This document shows, one piece after another, positions 10,500 to 21,567 of a stretch of 64,000 nucleotides of DNA (positions are counted from its first letter, which is position 1; each line of letters begins with the position of its first letter). The notes beneath the pieces were generated by a model, which saw nothing but the letters and a program-made list of their open reading frames with translations, did no database searches and was not told the origin of the DNA. The stretch lies in NCBI GenBank assembly GCA_002007465.1, contig LNAC01000849.1, forward strand, positions 509,694 through 573,693. Direction: 5' to 3'. The stretch comes from Ailurus styani (taxonomy: Eukaryota; Chordata; Mammalia; Carnivora; Ailuridae). Both the position numbers and the translations under genes were made by a program.

Positions 10500-10970
10500 T
10501 TATGTAACTGTTTTTACTAATTTATTCATAGTTTAGAAACAACCAAATAACCATCAGCTGGTGAAGAGATAAACAAGTTGTGGCATAACCATCAGTGGGT
10601 CACCATTCAGCAATTTTTTAAAAATATGTATACATGTATAATACAAGTAAATCTCAAAAACATTATGCTAAGGAAAAAAGTCATATTCAAAAGACTACAT
10701 ACTATGATCACCTTATATGACACACTGGAAAAGGCAAAACTATAGGAACAGAAAAGACATAAGTGGTTACCAGGAGCTGGGGACATGAGCAGGAAGTTGA
10801 CTATAAAGGAACACAAAGGAACCTTCAGGTTGATGAAAATATTCTATATTTTCATTGTGATGGTAGTCACATGCTCTATGTTTGTCAAATTTCATCAGAA
10901 TTTATCATGTAATCAGGGTGAATTTTCCTTCATGTAAATTATACTTCAAAAAACCTGATTTAAATAAACC
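10500..10970 (+). mobile_element. ancient L1M 3' end
   Basis: ORF2 C-terminal landmarks 'tagaaacaaccaaataacca', 'ctcaaaaacattatgctaag' and 'gactacatactatgatcacc' are followed by a 3' UTR ('ggttaccaggagctggg', 'aaattatacttcaaaaaacc'). Many stops and indels show it is long dead. Confidence 0.8.
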
Positions 10971-11339
10971 GTACAAATTGTGAAGGGAAGGAGGTCCAAT
11001 TCTGTGACACTGTCTGGCTTCTTAAGACTCTTCCACCATTCAATGCTTACTTTGCCTTTTCCACTAAGCCGCCAAAAGCTATTTCTGCTTCTCACTTAAC
11101 CTTCTTTCCCAAACGTGGTGCCTTGGCTAAGACTTCACCTCTGGTTCCACATACCTGCCAAGTCTCTTCATTTTGAGTTTCAAGTAGCCAGGACTCTGAT
11201 TAAACCTGTTCTGAGTATTCCCCCATTCTGACAGGGACCCTCTTCTTTGGGCAGTTTGTTCTGCAATGCTAAAATATCACTATTCTTTCCATTCCATGCA
11301 ATCTCCATCATATTCTACTCTGAAGGAGCTTCTAAGATG
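10971..11339. other. no gene recognised
   Basis: Pyrimidine-rich plus strand, no recognisable repeat or exon. Confidence 0.45.
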
Positions 11340-11640
11340 GATCTTTCAGTGTTCATTCATTTCCAAACTTACGTGAAAATTAGGTTTTATAGAATTGGCT
11401 ATTTTTTACTCTGTAGGTTATATGTGATTTTATTTGTTCTCCTTTGTTTATATGGTTTGGGAAATATAGAGAGATTTGGATTATCTTAACTCATTTCTAG
11501 TTTTATTGCATTAATTTCATATATGTTGTTCTGTATGTATTCTGTTCCTAATAATTTACTGAAACTTCCTTTTTGCCTATTCTATGATAAAATTTGGTAA
11601 GTTTCCCATATATTCTTAAAAAGAATGAATTATTTGGGGA
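11340..11640 (-). mobile_element. possible ancient L1M endonuclease-region fragment
   Basis: 'tttactgaaacttccttttt' followed by 'gcctattctatgataaaatt' and 'tattcttaaaaagaatgaat' resembles the reverse complement of the L1M ORF2 endonuclease region. High divergence keeps this tentative. Confidence 0.4.
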
Positions 11641-13357
11641 GGGGGGGGCATAGGAGCCATATAGTAGTTCACACTTATTAACAGTATTGATAAGTTCATC
11701 TGAAGCTTATGAAATTTTTCTCTGGTTAATGAAGAAATTTCTGATACATGGGTGTTAAAAGAATCCATTAAGAGGGTAGATTTTTAAAATACAATACATA
11801 TGAGTTTCCAAAATAAAATAATCTATGTGAAGTAACTTTGCAAATATGAGTGCTACAATTATTATATTAATCACAGAAACAAAATAAAATATATGACAAC
11901 ACAGGGCATAAAAGTACCAATTAAAATTGTCCTGAAAAGAATTCATGTTGGATAATACAGTCAGTGTGACTTAGAGCATTACTTAAAAGCCAAAAAGCCT
12001 GCCTTAAAACCTTTGTATAACAATAGTCAAAAATAGCATTGATGTCTGAGTTATCAGAAGATTTTATCTTGATGTCAATTCAACTAGAACAAGTACTGTT
12101 CCCAGACCATTTCATGGATATATCACTTTAGCTCATTCTCTTCCTGCAAAGTCTTATTTGATTTCAATAAATCTCGAATAATCTTTTGGTATAAGACATA
12201 AACCTCTAAGACTTAAGAGTGTTAAAGCAACTTTACTAGCTATTTGACAGAGCCCTGGAAACTGTACTTTGAGGTGTTTTAAATTTTGATTACCAGGTTC
12301 TCCTCACAAATAGCTGGCAGTGAAAGTCTGCTAGCAGATGCTTAGTAGATTATATATTTTAAAGTTTATTGTTTTAATTTGTTTTTTTTTCTGTGATAAA
12401 GAGCATCACATTAAGATAAAAAAAATTTCAAGCAAACATTGCACAGTCAACGCAAGACCTATTTGGGTGCCATGACAGTGGGGGAAAAAGGCCCCTAGTG
12501 TTTTCCCATAATACTCTATCAACTCATGAATGATTATTAGAGTTGGAACTGAAATATTTTGTCCCTTTGCTAATGGGTCTGTTATTCCCATATGCAGATG
12601 GGAAATAAAACCCTTCTTGAATAATAGAAGACAAATCAACTTTTCTCTAATGAATAAAGGGACTTTCAATATATTCCAAAGGCTACCATCTGACACACTG
12701 TATGGAATGAAGGAGGAGGAATTTTTTTTTTTAACTGTGCACACATTTGCATTACAAGGCCCTTCCTAACTGGTTATCTTGAAAAGAGAGAAAGATGGCA
12801 TTCAGTTATGTTTTTAAGTTCATTCACTTTTAGATAGTGGGTGACCTCCAGGAAGTTAGTAGCGAGTGGGATTAGAAGTTAAGTGTTCCTGTCTACACAA
12901 GGACATTGGTGATCATGAATTATGATTAAATGACTGCTTTAGCATTCTGTCTGAATGGAATTAGGATGGTAATCCAAGTCTCAAGTGGCCTGGAAACCAC
13001 TTTGACAGTCTTTTCAAAGAAGTATCAATAGCAAAAGTCAAGGTCTGAAGAGAAGGTAATCTGTGCTTACATCTGGAAAATATTAAGTAAATTCTGAAAA
13101 CAAAATAGTACGAGAGTATATCTACTGACCTAGTTCAATGGCCATGCCTAATTTCAGCAAGACGACATTCTCCTACTAGCAAAGCACATTTTCACAGTGC
13201 TATGTGTACAATTTCAACAGACTTGGAAGTGGGGATGAGATGTTAGGAGGAAACTGTTAGCTAGAATGAGCTTGCTTTTCTGGGAGTTTGAATTTAATGT
13301 TTAGATATATTTCCTGGGACAAAAAGCCAGTATCAGATATGAATCTTTGTTATTTAA
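11641..13357. other. no gene recognised
   Basis: AT-rich DNA of 1.7 kb. Two opposing frames (12406-12744 minus, 12530-12769 plus) overlap and neither shows a domain. No repeat was named with confidence, so this is among the least repeat-like stretches here. Confidence 0.45.
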
Positions 13358-13372
13358 ATTATGTGGGTTTTG

Positions 13373-13577
13373 GAGCACCTGGATGGCTCATTCAGTTTAA
13401 GTGTCTGCCTTCAGCTCAAGTCATGATCCCAGGGTCCTGGGATGGATCCCATGTCCTGCTCTCTGCTCAGCGGGGAGTTCGCTTCTCCCTCACCATCTGC
13501 CTGCCCCACCCCCCTGCTCATGCTCTCTCTCTCTCTCAAATAAATAAATAAAATCTTTAAAACTTAAAAAAAAAAGA
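13373..13577 (+). mobile_element. Can-SINE with target-site duplication
   Basis: Head 'agcacctggatggctcattc', 'tgccttcagctcaagtcatg', 'cccagggtcctgggatgg', tail 'aaataaataaataaaatctt'. Imperfect duplications attatgtgggttttg (13358-13372) and attaagtggggtttg (13578-13592), two mismatches in 15. Confidence 0.93.
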
Positions 13578-13592
13578 ATTAAGTGGGGTTTG

Positions 13593-13944
13593 TTTTGTGG
13601 GTTTTTTTCCCATTACCCACTAGATTGGGAAAGAATAAGGTTGGTCCCAAGAAGTTCCCTTTGACATTGCTATTCCTAAGCTTTTTTCTTTCTCTTCTAG
13701 ATAGAATGTGGCCTGCCACAGCCCTACAGGCTTCACTGGGATACTTAGCATTTCCTTGATGCTTTGAGAGGTTCAAGGGATGGCAAGGAGGAATAGCAGC
13801 ATAGGTACCATATTTGCTATTGCTTTCCCCTGTTTAAAAAAAAAAAGAACAAGAAGAAGGCTTGCTCTCATTCAAATTTATCAAAAACGTCACTACCCCT
13901 TATCTAGCTCAAGCTGTAAAACATTAAATAGTGAGACTATAAAA
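13593..13944. other. no gene recognised
   Basis: Short inter-SINE stretch with an A-run near 13835-13847. Nothing supportable. Confidence 0.5.
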
Positions 13945-13957
13945 CTAAACAAAAGAG

Positions 13958-14077
13958 GGGCATCTGGGTGGCTCAGTGGTTAAGCATCTGACTTGGTTTC
14001 AGCTTCGGTCATGATCTCAGGGTTGTGAGATTGAGCCCTGCATGGGGCTCCACACCAGGTTGTGGAGCCTGCTTAAG

Positions 14078-14115
<38 letters not shown>

Positions 14116-14177
14116 GCTGCCCCTCCTCCCCTCTCTCCCTCTAATAAATAAATAAACAAGCAAACAAACAAACAAAC
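13958..14177 (+). mobile_element. Can-SINE with expanded (CT)n and (AAAC)n tail
   Basis: 'ggcatctgggtggctcagtg', 'atgatctcagggttgtgaga', then a pure (CT)n run at 14081-14113 replacing the usual CT-rich region, and tail 'aacaagcaaacaaacaaac'. A 13-bp duplication ctaaacaaaagag lies at 13945-13957 and 14178-14190. Confidence 0.96.
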
Positions 14178-14190
14178 CTAAACAAAAGAG

Positions 14191-14963
14191 AAAAAACTAG
14201 GGGAAGGCATTCTTTATGAATGGACATGAAATCTTAAAGGTGAAATTGGAAATCTTATTCCAAATAACACATTCTTGTTTTTTTAAATGGGATGCATTTT
14301 CTCACCTCTTGAGAATTACAAAATGTCATTCTTACCTTGCTATTTCTCCCACTGCCTCTATTTTCATTGTCAAGTGAACTCATTTCTTCATTAACTGAAT
14401 CAAGCAAGATGAGAATGAATGCCCATTATTTGAGCAGACGCCTGCAAACATCACTGGGTGGAAATGGAGGAGTAAGTACCAATATGTCATGTTGACTCTA
14501 GATTTCTTTCTTCTAGAGAACCATCATTCTTGAGTATAAGATATTTTTGCACATTTAAGAGATGTGCGGTAAACAGCTTCATGAGGTAATGGTTATGGTT
14601 CTTCTCACTGAGAGAACAAAAGTTTTAGCCATTCTTGCTAATTCAGGGGTAACTCAATTTAGGCAAGGAGAGTAGAAAGGATACCAAGGTTTGGCTATGA
14701 ATTCAACTCTTTTGTCAAGGAATAAATTATCTGTGGTTGGAAAACCAAACATGAAGCTTGAAGGCAGTGGGCGAGGAAGGCAGGCAAAATTTTGCTGTTC
14801 TATAAAGTACTTACATGCTAAAATAAGATGATCTATATATAGATATTTAAATCATACATAAAAATTCTCACCTATATTCCTTGAGAACAAGGGTCATGGA
14901 TTAATCATTTTTGCATCAGCCTTAATTCCCCTACTCCAGATGATTTCATCCATTCCCATGACT
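14191..14963. other. no gene recognised
   Basis: Mixed-composition sequence without long frames or named repeats. Confidence 0.5.
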
Positions 14964-14977
14964 TTTTTTTTTAAGAC

Positions 14978-15020
<43 letters not shown>

Positions 15021-15204
15021 TTTGACAGAGAGAAGGGGACAGAGAAAGAGAAAGACAATACAAGCAGGGGGAGCAGCAGAGGGAGAAGGAAAAGCAGAGT
15101 CCCTGCTGAGCAGGGAGCCTGATGTGGGGCTCCATCCCAGGACCCTGAAATCATGATCTGAGCTGAAGGCAGACACTTAACTGACTGAACCACCCAGGCG
15201 CCCC
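14964..15204 (-). mobile_element. Can-SINE with (TTTA)n tail
   Basis: Poly-T and (TTTA)n at about 14978-15023 (the A-rich tail in reverse), then 'gacagagagaaggggacaga', 'ccctgctgagcagggagcct' and 'tgaaccacccaggcgccccc'. Flanking 'cccatgactttt' and 'ctccatgacttt' (right copy from about 15208) form an imperfect duplication. Confidence 0.95.
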
Positions 15205-15369
15205 CATCTCCATGACTTTAAATGCCAGTGTATATCATGCCAAGGAATGTATATTGGCATTTAAATGTATGACTTCCAAATTTGTATCTCTAATCTGGAC
15301 CACTCTACTCTGTTGAGCTCCATGCTAGTATGTCTAAGTATTTGACCTGGATATATAACAGGAATCTTA

Positions 15370-15850
15370 AAACAAACGTGTCCAAAGCAGAACTCTTTAT
15401 TTTCCCCTGAAAATCAGTTCCACATAGCATGTTCCATTCCTATACGTGAAACTATTACCCAATTACTGAAGCCCAAGATACAGATGTCATCCTCATTCTG
15501 CCTTTCCTCTTTTATCACTATCACTCAGCTCGTCAGCAACTTCTATTGGCTCTGTCTACAAAATGTTACCCTCATCCATCCACTGTTTTCCTTCTTCACT
15601 ACTACCACTTTTATCCAAGCACCATGATTCCTTGCCTCTTCTATGGCAGCAGCATAACTGTTATCTCAGCTTTTACTCTTGACCTACTACAAACTCTTCC
15701 AAAGTTACTTAAAATGTAAACCAAATAATGTCATTGCACTGTTTTCTCACTACAGAGAGAAAAAAAATCCCAACTCACCACCCTCACCTCTAAGCTACTA
15801 CATAATCTACCCTTGATCAATTCTCCAGAGTCTAACACCAGCAAGTAAGA
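15370..15850 (+). mobile_element. L2 LINE internal fragment
   Basis: 'cgtgtccaaagcagaactct' and further on 'cttctattggctctgtctac', 'ccaagcaccatgattccttg' and 'accaaataatgtcattgcac' follow the order of the L2 ORF2 C-terminal and 3' coding region. Heavily diverged, no open frame. Confidence 0.7.
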
Positions 15851-16649
15851 CCTCAGAGGTAGGGGTGGCAACACAAGTTAGTGAAGAAGTCAACCTAGTT
15901 TTTAAAACATTGAAAGATCATCAGTGAGGGAGAATGTGTTTAGGAAAAGCAAGTCCCTCTAACTCATTTTCAGTTACTTTTCTAAAATCTGGAGATTTTA
16001 CTTACAAAACAATAAACCTGAGAGAAAAGAAATCTAAGAAGATGTTAATAAAAAAAAAATTTGAAGCAGCCTAAATTGCAATTCCTCTCTGGTAGAGAGC
16101 ACAAGATCATGAGGGGAACTAACCTGGAATTGAATAGCCATCCTGGGACCCCCCCAGCATATACCCCAACAATCTTTCACCCCAAAATATTATCTCCAAC
16201 CTGTGACATTCTGTCCCAAAATTTACTTCTGAAAAGACCTGCCTCAACACTTCATTTCTCTGTAGCATCCCCTTTTTCTTTACAAAACAGTTTAAATTGA
16301 ACTGAAAGTTCATTAAGGTATTATCTTGGGAGCTCTTTCTAATATTAACTGTTAAATCTTAACATTTGTAATCAAATCCTTGGGGTACTTTATTACCTGA
16401 ACCATACTGAGTGTGACCTAAAACAGGTAATATTTTACCAAACCCAAACCAATGGTGGGAAGTTTCAGGATGGGACTCCAACGTGCATTTATTCATAGTT
16501 GTTGATGCTGCTTCTCAGAAGTTTCAATGGTGGTTTGAATTTCTCAAGGGTTGCACTGTAATTTCTCCTATATAGTGCTCTACATCATCATGGATTAACC
16601 ACTTACAAGACTGTAAGTAACAGCAAACATCCCTCTTAAAATAAACAGT
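15851..16649. other. no gene recognised
   Basis: Mixed sequence. Opposing frames at 16061-16300 and 16119-16313 are mutual shadows. Confidence 0.45.
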
Positions 16650-17085
16650 GTATTGTCTCCTATGATGCCATGACAAAGTACCATGGACTAGGTGGCTTAA
16701 ACAATAGAAATTTATTTTCTCCCACTTCTGGAAGCTAGAAGTCCAAGATAAAGGTTCTAATAATATTAAAGTTCTGGAAGCGAGAAGTCCAAAATACAGA
16801 TACTAATAATATTAATTTTTGGAGATGTCTCTCTGGTTGATAGACAGCCACCTTCTCACTATATCCTCAAATGCCCTCTTTTCTGTGCACACCCAGAGAG
16901 AGAGACTCCCTAATGTCTTTTCCTCTTCTAAGGACACTAATCCTTTCAGGTTAGGGCTTCAGCCTTATGACCTCATTTAATCTTAATTACCTATCTAAAA
17001 GCCCTGTCTCTAAAGATGGTCACATGGGGGATTAGGCTTCAACATACAAATTTTGGAGGGGACAGTTCAGTCCCTAATAAGGGGT
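16650..17085 (-). mobile_element. MLT1-type MaLR LTR
   Basis: Plus-strand landmarks 'catgacaaagtaccatgg', 'ggtggcttaaacaatagaaa', 'gacctcatttaatcttaatt', 'aggcttcaacatacaaattt' and 'cagttcagtccctaataag' are the reverse complement of an MLT1 solo LTR, an ancient non-coding remnant of a mammalian LTR retrotransposon. It carries an internal 46-bp duplication. Confidence 0.85.
16726..16817. repeat. two-copy tandem duplication inside the MLT1 LTR, 46-bp unit
   Basis: Copies at 16726-16771 and 16772-16817 share 'ttctggaagc', 'gagaagtcca/tagaagtcca' and 'ctaataatatta'. The second copy has several substitutions, so the duplication is old but later than the LTR insertion. Confidence 0.9.
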
Positions 17086-18429
17086 TTTGCAATACTAAGA
17101 GAAGCATCTTAACAGAATTGTCCAGTTAAAACCAAGTAGTCCAAACAACTGAACTATGAACTAAAAGTGGTATCATAAATTTGGCACTGGGGACATATAA
17201 ACTGAGCTGAACTTTATAGACAGCATTGTAAATCTAGCTAATGGCAGAGCAAAACACATACAGTTTCAGCTTTAAACAAAATAATGTGGTATATTTTTAT
17301 TACTAAAATTAACTCTGATTATAAATTAGGTATAAATAAAGCAAATAAGCATGTGAGGTTTGGGTTTTTTTTTTCCTTCAGAGAGGAGAACATTTAATGC
17401 ACTGTAGGATTAATTTACTAAGTAGTACTTTCAGCATCTTACTAATTAAAGAGTGACTCAGGTCATGCATTTAAGTGCACAGAGCCCCAGATGTCTCATA
17501 AGTCAACAATATTATATAAACAACACTATTTTATCCTGAATTAGGCATGTTGAACAGTGGTGAAGTTCAAACTTGCTAGAATACGTGCTTTGTAACCTAA
17601 ACTCCATTTCAGGTATTTTGAGCAAGGAAAGTTTACTGGCATACGTTCTGTTCTTTGTTGATTCCGTGGTGTAACACAACTGTTCAACCATACTAATAAA
17701 TTTGACAATATCCAAAACTACCTCATCAAATTTATGAAGGCAGTAGAACTTTGCCAAGCTATAACTCTTTAATTGGAGTCAAATAGCTGTTTCCTTGACA
17801 CTAAGTGTTGCCCACCTAGATTTCATAACCTAATTTGCTTAGCTAATGAGAACAGTGTGTCACAGTATTGGAATTGGTCTGAAAATTAAAGCAGCAAATG
17901 TAACAGAGTTTTCTTTCCCAGAGAGGGTTACTTTGAAATCCAATAAGGACACCACTGATTAAAAAAAAAAAGTAGTTTAAGTTTCACTAGGATGTCCAGC
18001 ATGTATATTCTTGCATATACAAATGATGAGTTAGTCATAGTACATAAAGTTAGTCATAGTTGAGGATGCTGTTCACTTACGTAACCACTTTCACTCCGAT
18101 TAAAGGTATAGTTGAAAACTGACATGTCTAAAAATGGCTACTAAAATAACTCAGGCATCAGGTAAGAATTTGGAACTGAGCAAAGTATAGGATATTTGCT
18201 TACAAAATAGAATATTCAGAATTACAAAAAACTATAGTAAGACAGTCATTTACTGTTGGAAGCTTATTGAAACTCCCTGGGGTATTTTATATGTAAAATT
18301 AGGCCTTAAGTGTCTGTGAAATTATGAAATTTTGCACACCTTAGTTTGCATAAGGACAAATAAATTTCTGAATCTAGATCCAGGCTCTATCACTGTCTCT
18401 GGCTTACAATGTCAACTTTATCTCATAGC
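17086..18429. other. no gene recognised
   Basis: AT-rich DNA of 1.3 kb. An 81-codon minus frame at 17512-17757 has mixed composition but no domain, splice context or poly-A. No repeat named, so it is a possible place for conserved non-coding sequence. Confidence 0.4.
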
Positions 18430-18796
18430 AAAGCATTTCAACAAATGCCATCAATGAATACTGAGGCCTTTATGTGCCAAACACTGGTTCAGGTATAGGA
18501 GCTAACAGCCTGGGGGAGGAATAGACAATAAATAAGTAAAAAAGCAGACTAAATAATTCCAGATGGTGGTTCATGCAATAAACAATTAAGAGTGTAGTAA
18601 GTTAAAGACTAATGGAGCAGGAAGACAATACTATAAATAGAGTGGTCAGAAAAGCCCTTTCTGGACTTAGGACATTTCAGCTGAGAACTAAAAGATCAGA
18701 AGGAGCCAACCATGCAAAGACAATAGAAGAGTATTCTAGGGTGTTGAAAAATCTGAAATGAATTAGAACATGGCATTCTTGAAGAACAGTAGGAGA

Positions 18797-18985
18797 GGGA
18801 CACTCGGATGGCTCAGTTGGTTAAGCTTCTGCCTTTGGCTTGGGTCATGATCCCAGGCTCCTGGGATCTGGTCCTGCATCAGGCTTCTTGCTCAGTGGGG
18901 AGCCTGCTTCTCCCTCTGTCTGCAGCTCCCCCTGCTTGTGTTCATGCTCTCTCTGACAAATAAATAAAATCTTTAAAAAATATAA
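18797..18985 (+). mobile_element. Can-SINE, intermediate type
   Basis: 'gggacactcggatggctcag', 'ttggttaagcttctgccttt', 'atgatcccaggctcctggga', tail 'aaataaataaaatctttaaa' leading directly into the (CA)n that follows. Flanking 'aacagtaggagag' and 'acagagtaagagag' may be the decayed target-site duplication, in which case the (CA)n lies in the SINE tail. Confidence 0.93.
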
Positions 18986-18991
18986 ATATAA

Positions 18992-18993
<2 letters not shown>

Positions 18994-19029
<36 letters not shown>

Positions 19030-19044
19030 ACACACACACACACA
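18994..19044. repeat. (CA)n microsatellite in a SINE tail
   Basis: Interrupted CA array with two GAGA breaks. It directly follows the SINE A-rich tail, a common birthplace of microsatellites. Confidence 0.97.
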
Positions 19045-19287
19045 GAGTAAGAGAGCCAGTGTGGCTTAGTATAGAAGGTAAGAGTGGTAGAAAGGAGTTA
19101 AGGTCAGGAAGCTAATTTAGTGACAAGTGACCCAATCCCAATGTCTACAGGAAGGGAGGTCATGTGGGAAGGATATAATTTCTAACTTTGTATCCAGGAA
19201 CAGGGAGAAGCAAAAGTGGAGCTTCAAAAGTGCTAGAACAATCTCCTCTGTGCTTCCCTAATATTATAATTCTTTTGCTTTCTAGAG

Positions 19288-19498
19288 AAGGGGGTCAGCA
19301 AACTTTATTTCCCAAGCCGAGGCTGGAAAAAGGATATGTTACAAATATTTTAGGCTTTGTGGGCCATAAATTCTCTGTTAAAACTATTCGGTATTGCTGT
19401 TGCATATATAAATGAATGAAGGTGACTGTGTTCCAATAAAAGTTTATTTATAAAAACAGGCAGTGGGCCAGCTTTGACCTGAAGTTTGCTGACCCCTA
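19288..19498 (+). mobile_element. hAT-type MITE with terminal inverted repeats and 8-bp duplication
   Basis: The left end 'gggggtcagcaaacttt' and the right end 'aagtttgctgacccct' are inverted repeats of about 15 bp. Internal 'atattttaggctttgtgggc' and 'tgttccaataaaagtttatt' identify the same family as 700-1127. Flanks ttctagag (19280-19287) and ttccagaa (19499-19506) match 6 of 8, as expected for an old 8-bp hAT target-site duplication. No transposase is encoded. Confidence 0.9.
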
Positions 19499-19506
19499 TT
19501 CCAGAA

Positions 19507-20394
19507 TCTCTAACGAATTTCACAACTGTGCAGTTTACTTCTGTATCAAAAATATTATCAACCTACTATAGTATCTCTTTAAGAACACTAGGTTACTTTT
19601 ATTCTACTGATGCTAACTGAAAAGGAAATTCTCTATGAAGGATTTGAGTTCCAAACATTTAATACTTAAATTAATTTGCACATCCTCAACTGATACATGG
19701 TGTCAAGGAGGCTCCCACACTATGTTTTCATTATCTCACTTTTCCCATCATTCATACAGATTGCTCCTTGGTAATTTCATCCTGCATTTCGAAACTCTTG
19801 TTACGAGGCAATAGACCATTAATGCAGCACATATATCTTCCTGAAATCTAGATGAAGAATTTAATGAAGCTACAGGACACAAAATAATTGCCAGTAGAAT
19901 ACATTTTCCTAAATCCGTTATGGTATTATCAACAACTTAATGGTAGTATATTTCCATGTAGGCTGCATATTTGGGAAGTATTAATAAAATTATAGTATTT
20001 AAATAAATCACTACATCAGGGAAGAATTATGTGTCTGTTACAGGCAAAACACACAAAAAGGGATAAAACAACACTTTCAAAAATGATGACTGAAACTTGA
20101 GCTAAGAATATAGAAAAGTAGATAATTTCATGGATGAGTTTTAGGTCAGAATAGGTCCATTAAATGCTAATGTTTCTTCCTCCAAAATACCACTTTTGCT
20201 TAACCCCTTGCTTTCTTGTGGACAGCTCCTCACTTAAATCAGGTCCTCATTTTTCTATGCCTGGTATAAAAATGCTTTGTTTATCTCTAAGTCTCCTATT
20301 ACTAAATTAGCCTATTTTTCTGTAACCCCTAGAACAAACTCTAAATAATATTTTTATCAATATTGTAAAACTGTGCTTAAACATTTTAGGGTAG
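19507..20394. other. no gene recognised
   Basis: AT-rich sequence without long frames or named repeats. Confidence 0.5.
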
Positions 20395-20790
20395 CATAGT
20401 CACTTATGTGTGGAATCTTCCCAACAAAACAAAATGAATTCATAGATACAGAGATCAGATTGCTGGTTGTCAGAGGCAGGAGGTAGAGGTGGGAAAAATG
20501 GGTAAAGGGGGTCAAAAGTACAAACTGCCAGTTATAAGTATGTTCTGGGGATGTAATGTACTGCATGGTGAGTATAGGTAAAAATACTGTATTGTATATT
20601 TGAAAGTCACTAAGAGAGTAAACCTTAAAGTTCTCATCACAGGAAAAAAAAATTTTAAGCATGTGAGGTGATGGATGTTAACTAGACTTATTGTAATTAT
20701 TTCACATTATATACAAATACTGAATCATTATGTTGTACATCTGAAATGAATATAATGTATGTCAATAATGTCTCAATTTAAAAAGATAAA
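20395..20790 (+). mobile_element. L1M-type 3' UTR
   Basis: 'aattcatagatacagagatc', 'gattgctggttgtcagaggc', 'atgtaatgtactgcatggtg' and 'atcattatgttgtacatctg' are in the order of an old L1 3' end, finishing in an A-rich stretch at about 20780. The 101-codon minus frame here is a shadow. Confidence 0.8.
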
Positions 20791-21009
20791 TTCTAGTGTA
20801 TTTTATATCTTAGAGTCATAGTTTTAAAAAAGTAATTATCACAGTTCACTACTTAAAAAAATTTTTTTTTAATTGAGAGTAGCCTGGAAATCTCTCCCTA
20901 AAAGGTAACCACTTCTTATTGATTCTTTACCCTTCTGGAATTGGCTTTGTACTACATCAAGGGAACAAAATTTGCCTAATATACCTAAATCCTGTCCTTA
21001 TTCTAATCC
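20791..21009. other. no gene recognised
   Basis: Short AT-rich spacer with A- and T-runs at 20845-20875. Confidence 0.5.
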
Positions 21010-21325
21010 TCAGCTCAGTACAATTTCTCCATAGCCTCTGGTGAACAAATCCTTCCTTGGTCTTCCGGTGGTGAAGCCATTACCAACCTCACCAAGCAAC
21101 AAGTCCCTCCCTCTTCTCCCCTGAGGAATGGTGGATACACCTCCACTGTATTATAATTGTGTATAATGCCACATTGTATTATAATTATGTGTTTATTCAT
21201 ATGTCTTCCCCCAAATGAACTATCCACTCTTAGGTGGGGGTACCAGTCTCACATTCATCTCTTTATTCTTATTGCCTGGTTCATAGTAGGCACTCAAACT
21301 GTGATTATTGAATAAATTAACACAT
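21010..21325 (+). mobile_element. L2 LINE 3' end
   Basis: 'ttattcatatgtcttccccc', 'tattgcctggttcatagtag' and 'gcactcaaactgtgattatt' match the L2 3' terminus in sense orientation. Confidence 0.7.
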
Positions 21326-21444
21326 TATCAGCAAAAGATCTTTGGCTATGTCAACTATTTATGTTCAGCTTCACTATCTTGAAGATATGAATTGCTTCCT
21401 CTAATCCAAGGAGTGCTATTTCCAGAATTAAATTTGATTAAAGA

Positions 21445-21567
21445 TTTGCCCTATAGATATTCTACCTCAATAGGTCCAAAGCATAGGCCCAAGAATCCAC
21501 CCTTTTCAGCATTCTGGGTATTCTGGGGCAGATGATCCACAGACAACAGTTTAAGAAACTCTGAAAT
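21445..21567 (+). mobile_element. MER5-like hAT-Charlie fragment
   Basis: 'cctcaataggtccaaagcat', 'aggcccaagaatccaccctt', 'gatgatccacagacaacagt' and 'ttaagaaactctg' resemble the right half of MER5-type elements. It is short and diverged. Confidence 0.55.

Larger units (their letters stand above)
18430..19110 (-). mobile_element. L2 LINE 3' region, split by a SINE and a microsatellite
   Basis: 'tttatgtgccaaacactggt', 'gaaaagccctttctggactt', 'cagctgagaactaaaagatc' and 'gtattctagggtgttgaaaa' match the reverse complement of L2. Beyond the insertion, 'gttaaggtcaggaagctaat' continues the element. Confidence 0.7.

Noticed and set aside
12406..12769. Opposing frames of 112 and 79 codons
   Set aside because: They overlap on both strands, show no domain and no conservation evidence is available.
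17512..17757. 81-codon minus-strand frame as a processed pseudogene
   Set aside because: No recognised parent, no A-tail and no flanking duplication.
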